Below the pieces are notes generated by a model. The model saw only the letters and a list, made by a program, of their open reading frames with translations, ran no database searches and was not told the DNA's origin. A stretch of 64,000 bases of DNA, taken from positions 62,001-126,000 of the forward strand of contig NZ_BATP01000034.1 in assembly GCF_000739615.1 (NCBI RefSeq), read 5' to 3'. Below, piece after piece: positions 50,626 to 59,200 of the stretch. A program made the translations under genes and the position numbers. The stretch's first letter is position 1. The number at the start of each line of letters is the position of its first letter. Source of the stretch: Haloferula sp. BvORR071 (GTDB lineage: Bacteria > Verrucomicrobiota > Verrucomicrobiia > Verrucomicrobiales > Akkermansiaceae).

Positions 50626-53205
50626 ATGAAGCCCACGTTGTTTCGACCATTTCCCGTGCTTGCGTGCTGCGCCCTCGTTGCGTCGTCCGGCACGGCACTC
50701 TCCCAGTCCAGCCCCTATCGCGGCTTGTGGGTGGGGGAAGCGACCTTGGGTGCCGTCAATGAGGTGGCTGTGCCCTTGGATGCCAATAACATCCCGCGCG
50801 CTCCGGACCCGAATGTGCCGACACCGACCTCCGATGCGGCGAGCCTGCGGCTGATCCTGCACGTCGATGCAGCAGGTCGCACCAGCTTGCTCAAGCAGGT
50901 GGCCATCCTCGGACGCAAGGCCGGGATCCAGGAGTCGGAGAACGATATCTCGCTGGTGACTGACGAGCGGCTTTACGGTTCTTTCCCTCCGCAAGCGGCT
51001 ACCCGGATTTCCAGCGTGGCCTTTGACTTCGGCGACGCCAAGGCCGCGGCCGCTGTGAACCAGGTCGCGGAACGGGCCGCCACCGCAGCGGCCACAGCCG
51101 CCGCCCAAAACGGGGCGACCCAAGCCACGGTGGCGAGCGCGGCCCAGACCGCAGCGGCCCCGGTGATCACCCAGGCGGATGCTACTGCTGCCTTCAATAC
51201 CTTCCTTCAAAGCAGTCTGGACGCGGCCAAGGTGAAGGCGATCGCGAACGGCAACGCCGCTACGCTCAACACTGCCCGCACCGCGGCCAATGCGTTGCGC
51301 GACGGCTCCTTCTACAAGGATACCCGCGGCGTCGAGATGCTTGACGCCATCGTGGCGACGCTTGCCGGTCTGCCGGCTTCCGCCACCCAGGCGCAGAAGG
51401 AGCAAGCCGCGCTCAATACCGCGGCAGCCTTTGCCGAAGCCACTCCGGACTACGATGGATTCCTGGCCGGCGAGCTCTTGGGCGACATGATTTCAGAAGC
51501 CGCCGCTGCCGCTACCACTGCGGCCAATGGCATTGCGCCGAAAGCGATCAGCGGTTTCCAGACCGCGGAGAGCGGTGCTTCCACGGCGGTGGTATCGGCG
51601 GGCCACGGTTTGCAGACCGGGGATGAAGTGGCGGTCTTTGGGACTGCTGTCTCCGCCTACAACGGCATCTATAAGATCGTGCGCATCGACAACGACCGCT
51701 TCCGCTTTCCGGTGGCGTTCCGGCCAGGTGGTGCGATCGGCAGCTATGCGGCCTTCAACGCGATTGCACCGCTCACCATTGAATCGCCGGGGCACGGCCT
51801 GAAGACGGGGGATTGGATCATGATCCAGGACTCGCTGGAGTCCTACAACGGCAAGCAGCTGGTCACGAAAGTCGATGCCGATCACTTCAGCGTCGATCTG
51901 CCCTTTGAATCTGATCCCGCCGAGCGTGGCGTGTGGGCCATGCGGTCCGGTGAGATCACCGGTTACGCCGGTACGGAAAGCGGTTCGGTGGGGGTGAAGA
52001 TCACCGCGCCGAATCATGGCCTCAATAACGGGACGAACATCGAGATTCGCGGCTCCAGCCAAGCGGCTTACAACGGAGTGAAAACGATCACGCGGATCGA
52101 TGCCGATTCCTTCTCGATCCCTGTGGCCTTTGCCGGCAATCCCTCGGTGAAGGGCATTTGGGAGATCCCGGTTGCGATCAAGAAGTTCACCCCTCCGACG
52201 GTGCAGCCGGTGCTGATCTCCGCTCCCAACCACGGCCTTGCCAGCGACGATCGGATTGTGATTTCCGGCTCGGGGAACGCCGCTTACAATGGCGAGCAGG
52301 TCGTCACCGTGGTGAATGCCAACGCCTTCACCATTGCGGTGCCTTGGGTCGCAGCTACTGGCAATCCTGCGGTGAAGGGCTCCTGGGCGCCTGCCTCCGG
52401 CGGCAAGTGGCGCAAGACCGCGGCGATCCGCAGTGCGCTCGACCAAATCGCGAAAGTAAGCCAGGCCCGGACCTCGGCCCTGAACGTGAAGGTCACGGCG
52501 TATAGTGATACCCGCGCTCCGGATGCCGTCGAACAGCTCCTCAATGCGATCGTTCTCGCCACGGCTACCGAGGAAACTCCGCTTGCGACCCAAGCAGGGA
52601 AGGCCGCGGCGGATGCGCTGGCCTCATCGGTGGCGCGATACATGGGACCGACTTCGACGCCCTCGATCGACTACACCTCCTTTGTCCACTCTTCTGAATT
52701 CACCGGCAGTGTGGCGAACGCCGCCGCCGCTGCCGCAACCGCAGCGTTGAAGGAGAAGGCCAACCTGCTGGCCACTCCGGCTTCGATCAAGGACAAGGCC
52801 CAGCAGGCGGCCCTTGAGGTCTTGGCCCCGGCGCAAGCCGCGGCTTCGCGCGCACTCCTGCCGCAATTGCGGATGACCGGCAGCTTCGGCCCCGATGGCA
52901 CGGGTCTGGCCGCGGAGATCGTGTTGCCTGCCAACCACCCGACCAATCCCTTCCGCCACCGCCGCCACCCGGACCACACAACCGGCTTCGATATCACCCG
53001 GCGGGTGAAACTCTCCTTCCTGCCCACGGACCCGCAGGCTAATGCGGGCGGCCCCTACGGCGTGGATCGTATTTCAGGCATCTACGACGAGGAGATCTTC
53101 GGTCTCCACAAGCCGCTGGGCCCTAACAAGGACATCGGTCTGAAAGTCCGCGGCAGCTTCCAGCTCCACCGCGTAAGCCAGATCGATACGCTCAACGGCC
53201 GCTGA
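50626..53205 (+). CDS. Secreted protein with four FCCH-like HGL...YNG repeats
   Basis: An 859-residue exported protein (signal peptide MKPTLFRPFPVLACCALVASSGTALS). Residues ~130-300 are Ala-rich helical (AAATAAAQNGATQATVASAA), a possible coiled coil. Then come four tandem ~65-residue repeats with the pattern HGL-x-(T/S)-G-D ... AYNG ... I-x-(R/K)-I-D-x-D-x-F; their HGL motifs begin at residues 327, 390, 464 and 536. The pattern resembles the E1 FCCH-type beta-barrel domain also found in phage structural proteins. A second helical Ala-rich part (~600-750) and a C-terminal region (RHRRHPDHTTGFDITRRVKL) follow. The next gene encodes a fifth repeat copy, linking the two proteins. Function unknown. 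Confidence 0.75.
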   Translation: MKPTLFRPFPVLACCALVASSGTALSQSSPYRGLWVGEATLGAVNEVAVPLDANNIPRAPDPNVPTPTSDAASLRLILHVDAAGRTSLLKQVAILGRKAGIQESENDISLVTDERLYGSFPPQAATRISSVAFDFGDAKAAAAVNQVAERAATAAATAAAQNGATQATVASAAQTAAAPVITQADATAAFNTFLQSSLDAAKVKAIANGNAATLNTARTAANALRDGSFYKDTRGVEMLDAIVATLAGLPASATQAQKEQAALNTAAAFAEATPDYDGFLAGELLGDMISEAAAAATTAANGIAPKAISGFQTAESGASTAVVSAGHGLQTGDEVAVFGTAVSAYNGIYKIVRIDNDRFRFPVAFRPGGAIGSYAAFNAIAPLTIESPGHGLKTGDWIMIQDSLESYNGKQLVTKVDADHFSVDLPFESDPAERGVWAMRSGEITGYAGTESGSVGVKITAPNHGLNNGTNIEIRGSSQAAYNGVKTITRIDADSFSIPVAFAGNPSVKGIWEIPVAIKKFTPPTVQPVLISAPNHGLASDDRIVISGSGNAAYNGEQVVTVVNANAFTIAVPWVAATGNPAVKGSWAPASGGKWRKTAAIRSALDQIAKVSQARTSALNVKVTAYSDTRAPDAVEQLLNAIVLATATEETPLATQAGKAAADALASSVARYMGPTSTPSIDYTSFVHSSEFTGSVANAAAAAATAALKEKANLLATPASIKDKAQQAALEVLAPAQAAASRALLPQLRMTGSFGPDGTGLAAEIVLPANHPTNPFRHRRHPDHTTGFDITRRVKLSFLPTDPQANAGGPYGVDRISGIYDEEIFGLHKPLGPNKDIGLKVRGSFQLHRVSQIDTLNGR

Positions 53206-53236
53206 TTTCCCGGATCCTACCCTTGCTTCCTCTCCC

Positions 53237-56200
53237 ATGAATCTTCTTCCAAGCCTCCGTGCTTTGGCTGCTGGTGCCTTGTCTGTCCTCGGCCTTGCGA
53301 CGGCCGCAGCGGCGGATCCCTCGGACCTGCTCTTCACCGTCCGGATCGACGGGAACACCAACACGCCGACGATCTACGTCACGAACAACTCGCCGACGCT
53401 GGAGATCACCCGCTTCGAGTTTACCATCGGCGATACCAACAAGAACTTTGATGGCACCACCGTCAATGTGAGCGCGCCTCCGGGGGGGGCTGCGTTCCAG
53501 GCTTCGCCGCTCGTGGTCGGCAGCACCAATTACCGCAGCGATGTGCTGGTGGTGAATCTCTCGGGCTTCGGTCCGGGCAAGACCTTCTCCGCACAGGTCG
53601 ATGTCGACCAGGATGCCTCTCCGCAGGACACCGTGGAGAACTTCAACACGGTGTTCTTCAACAACGGGAGTGCCCCGAACTCCGTGGCGCGGGTCTATGC
53701 CGGCACCGCCAGTGCCTCTCGCACCCTGCCGGACAATCCGGCCACGCTCACCTTCCGCGGCCCGGGCCGCATGCTTAAGGTCGAAAGCCGTGGCGAAGGT
53801 GGCGGTGATCTGGTCAAGGGCATCTCCATCAAGCGCGACGGTGTCATCGTTGCGGAGAATGTGGACTCCGTGAACATGGAGGTCGCCCACGGCGACCGCG
53901 TCCAGATCACGGCTCCCAAGGAGGTCTACAAGGACATTAACTCCCAGTATCTTACCGGCAGCAGCGCCAACGATCCCGACGCGATCAACAACCAGGCCGA
54001 GGAGCGCTTTGTCGCCAACGGCATGTCGGTGAACAACATCGCCCAGACGGCGGACCCGACCAACTACGACTTCGAGATCACCGGTGACACCGACGTGCAG
54101 CTGCGCTGGCAGCACTACTATGCGCTGACCATTCGCCAAGACTTCAGCAAGACGCAGAGCCAGGAGATCCTCGCCGGGAAGCCATGGGCTGGCCCGCTGG
54201 CTTCGGATGCCGCGGGCAATCCGAGTCCGCCGGTGAGCAAGCAATGGGTTCTTCGCGGCAGTCAGCCGGTGGTGCAGATCGACGGCTTCTCGCTCGACTC
54301 CTTCAGCCACCCGGGTCTCGACCTGCGATATGTCGTCAAGGGTTACCGCGCCTACGGCCCGCCGAACAGCTTGGTGAGCAAAACGCAGAACGACGCCCGC
54401 CTCGGGGTCAATGGAGTGGACATCCGCTCTTCCAAGGAAGGCACCATCGCCTCCTATTCGGCGTCCGGCGGTGCGACCAAGATCATCACGGGCACCACCA
54501 CCGCACCGCTTGAGCACGGCTTGGTCACCGGTAGCCAGATCGAGATCACCGGCAGCGCCTACACTTCTTATAACGGCATCTTCACGGTCACCAAGATCGA
54601 CAACACTTCCTTCACCATCCCTGTCGTCTTCCCGGGCACACCCACCGGCAATCCGGTCGCCAAGGGCAAATGGCGCGATGTCACCTACACCAAGGATTTC
54701 ACCTTCTCGACCGTCGAGCCGCGCCAGCAGATCAAGCCGAACTTCAACATGTATGGCCCGGGCGGCATCACCTACGTCTGGCAGATTCAGTATGGCGTGA
54801 AGGTCACCGTCGATGATCCGATCCGCGGCTCACTGGCGAAGGTGTATGAGGTCGTGGGCAACACGACCGTGGATCGCACCGTGCAAGACGGAGTCTCTTG
54901 GTTCGATCCGGGTGCCCACGTGAAAGTCGTGGCGGCCGCGAGCGAGGCTGGCGTGAACGGTCTTGCTCTCACCGGTTGGGTCAACGGCGACGGCTACTAC
55001 TTCTCTGGCTTGGGCGAAATCGACCCTTTCACGGGTCTGCCGACCAGTGGCGCGCCGACACAAGTAAATGGCGGCGCCGTCGCAGCTTGGAATGCGAGCT
55101 CACCTGCCGGATATCGCGGCTACGATATCCCGAACCTGCAGCGTCCGGCGCGCACTCTCTGGCGTTACGGTGCCGGGGCGATCGTCGTGAATGTGGTCAT
55201 CGGCAAGCACGTCTTCGAGGACTACCCGCAGTACTCCACGATGTTCACCCGCAAGCCGGAGCCGATCATCAATGCGGTGCCCGATGCCAGCGCGGTGGTG
55301 GCGGGAGGAATTACCCCGGGGCCTGACCTGATGGCTGAGTGGGATCCCGTCAGCGGCCGCCTGTTCCCGACCATTCCGGGACGTTTCACGGTGCCGTGGA
55401 AGCCCGGCACCACCTCGACGCAGGCAGTCGAGGTTCGTGTGATCGCGACCTTGCCCTTCGATGCCGAACGCCAGATCCGCGGCCACTACCCGCACATCCA
55501 GGGGACCCCCGCGGTCGCCCTCGATCCCGATCCGGAAGACGATTTCAGCTTCAAGTCGATCAAGTACAGCACCGCCGGTGCGAGCGTGGATGCGAACAAG
55601 CTCTTCACGACCCAGAAGCCGGGGATGTCGGTGCTTCTATTCTCACAGATCCAGCGGGTTGGCCGCGGCCAGCCGCGCGAGTTCCTGCAGGTGCGCGTGG
55701 TCGACACCCGCGCTTGGGACACGAATCTCACCGCGGTGCCGAGGGAAGTTCCAGTTGGCGCCAAGATCCTTGATCCGAGCGTGGACGCCGCCCAGCTCGG
55801 CACCGGCTTTGTCATGGATTTGGCCGGAAGGGCTCGCTACAACCCCTTCATCTACGATGCCGCGAAGCTGGAAGGTCTCGCCGCGCGCGACATCTACGAC
55901 ATGGCGCAACTCCGCGCCGACAATTCTTCGCTGGTGGTGCTGAACAAAGGCGCGCTGCCGGGTCCCGTCATTCCGGTCAATGCCCATCCGGGCGTGCCGA
56001 ACAATGAGCTGCCGATCGTCGTTTGGTACGATGACCCGCGCCGCAACGACACGCTGATGTGGCCGTATATTTCGCGGATCTATAAACCGGCTTGGCCGAA
56101 TGCGGCTTCGGTTCCGCAGATCGTCATCGCCAGCCAGTACGGCAGCGAAGGCAAGAGCCGCACCGACCAGGATCAGCCAGTGGCCCCGGCGATCGGCGAT

Positions 56201-59200
56201 GTGCCAGCCGCGACGACCTATGATCCTTCCCGCTTGCAGGCGGTGCAGATCTACAATCAGCCGGACTTCAACGCTCCGGGTTACAACCCGAACGAAGAGC
56301 ACGCGTTGGTGGCACCTTCGCTGCGCTTCGCCGATGTCTCGCCGCGCCCGCCCGCGATCTACGCGCTGCGCACCGGGGACCTGAACAGCGCGAACCCGAA
56401 CGTCACCACCGGAAGCGCCCGCTACACCTCGGATCCCTTCGTGCTGGTCCAGTACTTCGATGTTGCGGCGGACGAGGTGAAGATGAACCTCTACTCGGTC
56501 CGCAAGGAGAGTGCCACGGGCGATACCCCGAACTATCGCTTCGCGAACAACTTCACGGCGACCACAACCAACCTCAAGACCCAGCCCTTCGTGAAGATGG
56601 AGGCGGGCGAGCCGGTGATTCCCTTCTATCCGCTCGGCGTGGCGATCGGCGCGAGCCCGGCACCGCAGACCTTCGGGAACAACTTCTTCACCCAGGAAGC
56701 ATACTGGGAAGACTGGCGCGGTTCGTACTGGGCCATTTCGGGCGGGGACAAGGCTTGGTTCAATGTCTCCTTCTACTATCCGCTGGCCCCGGACTTCTAC
56801 TGGCCGTCCGACCTGACAGTGCCGCCGGTCAAGGTGGTGAAGAGCGGTGCCACCTACACGGCGACCTATGACAACACGCGTCCTCTGAAGGTGCCGCTCA
56901 CCGGCGATTCGGTGTCCTTCCTGCCGGATGCGGTGCGGGCGCCGCAGAACGCGCAGTTCCTCTCCGCGCACCTGCCGACCAAGGTGATCTACAAGTCCGA
57001 ATGGCCGGACAATCCCGCGGTCCTGAAGGCGGGCGAGACGCTGACCTTCTCCGGCGGCGAATATCGGGCCGATCACCCGACGAAAACCATCGTCCGCAAT
57101 GGTGTGTCCGAGACCGTTGAGACTCCGGGCCTGCCGCAGTTGCTGGCCTTTGCCTCTGCCGAAGTCGTTTTCGACTCGCTCAATACGGAGGCGGTGCCGG
57201 ATCTGCTCAAGAGCCGCTGGACCGCCCGCGTTGTGCCGGCACTTGAATTCCGCAAGGCATCCCTGTCCACCACTGCCTTCCCGTCCGAGCTGCAACCGGC
57301 GAGTGGCCGCACCACGGTCAAGGCCGGCAAGTATGTCTTCAATGAGCTGCCGGCCTCACTCCAGCGCCGACTGCGCTACAACTCGCTGGATGGCCAACTC
57401 GAGTTCAGCGGCCTGCTGAACGACAAAGCGATCGGAGATGACACCCTCACGGCCTCACCGCCGCAGGTCTATGTCCTCGAGCCGAACATCCTGACTGCTG
57501 CCGAGCGCGATGCGATTCTTGCCTTGGTCGATACCGGTTCCAGCGCGCGCAGTGCCTGGGTCGCTGCCGTGACCGCCCTCTACAATGCCACCCGCAATCC
57601 GGAGTCCGTGCCTGGCAATGCCGGCGACTACCTGACCGGCCTGATGCGCTTGCCGCGCTTCAATACGGACGGCAGCATCATGAAGGATCCGCTTGGCAAT
57701 GTGATCTATGCCTCGCCGACGACTCCTGCACCGATGCGTGCCTTCGGTCCCGGCTTGGCACTGGTCCCCAATGCCAACTTCCTCGATCCGCTGGCCGAAC
57801 TCTCCGCCGGCGTGAAGTATCCGGACGAAAGCTGGGTGACGGTGGTCGAGAACAACGATCCTGCCATGGGTGGATCGCCGATCACGCCGCACATCATCAA
57901 GGTGGATCGCCGCGAGCGCTATCGCGGTTCGATCAAGACCATCCTCTCGGACAACGTCTTCGATGAAAACGTGGTCCTGCGCTCGACGGGTGATTTCGGT
58001 GCGAATGCCGACGACCTGATCTTCGAGTGGTGGTACCGTCCGGATGACGGCAGCCTCAATGTGCCGCCGCCGGACCTGATCCCTGCTGGCCAGACCAACC
58101 CTTGGAAAGTCTTCCCGGATCCCAGCGGCAACTCGGGCCGTGGCCGCTACCAGATGACCCTGAAAGGCAACCCGAATGCACCTGAGGCCCTCTTGGCTGA
58201 TAGCTGGTGGTTTGTCCGCTATCGCCACCGGAACGATACCGCCAGCGGCACCAACTGGAAGGCGACCCAGCCGGATGGCCGCAAGGGTGTGAACTTCACT
58301 TGGGCTGGTGCCGGAAACTCGCAGCCATTCGTGGATGCAGATCTCGATGGCTTCCCGGATTTCCGCGCCCAGTTGGCGCAGGGCTGGATCAAACGCGTGC
58401 TGGATGCGGTGAATCCGTACGAAGCCCGTATCCGCGACTTCGAAGGCGACGCGCCTGCCACGGTCAGTAGCATGATCGCGCAATTCGGTGCCCGCTACGA
58501 AGGGCCGGTCGCGCTGAATCCGGACAAGAACGTGATTGAGAACGTCGGTCTGATTGAGCTCTACGAAACCATCCTGAATCGGGGCAAGGGCCTCAGCGTG
58601 GATCTCTCGCAGCCGGTTTCGACTCCCGCGATCTCGAATGCCCTGCAACTCGCTTCGACCCGCATCTCGGACTTCTACACCCTGCTCGGCAACGAGGCTT
58701 ATACCGACTCGCTCGACCCGACCATCGGCGTTGGCAGCGATACGGTCGATCCAGGAAGTGTCTCGACCTCCGTCTACGCCTTCGAGAACGAGGTGTCTTC
58801 GCCGATCGAGGAGGAACTCGATCTGCTGCGCGGCGTGGACGATTTCTACGCCCGCCCGGTCTACAATCGCTTGTTCTGGAACTTCACCAAGGGTGAGGGC
58901 GAAGCGGCCTACGCCACCAACTACAACATCACCGACGTCAACGCTGATGGTTTCATCGACGAGGACGACGCGATGCTGATGTTCCCGCAGGGTCACGGTG
59001 ATGCCTGGGGCCACTACCTGACGGCACTGCGCAACCAGTATGAACTGCTGCGCCACCCGTACTTCAACTGGGTCTCGCGCTCGGAAAGCTACAACCTGCA
59101 GGACATTGTCATCTCGGTAGATTTCTTCGACGAACGGAAGTTCGCCGCCACTGCTGCTGCCAAGGCCAAGACCGGTGCCGAGATCGTCGCGCTGACCTAC

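Noticed and set aside
50626-53205. Phage tail protein because of FCCH-like repeats
   Set aside because: There is a Sec signal peptide and no phage genes nearby.
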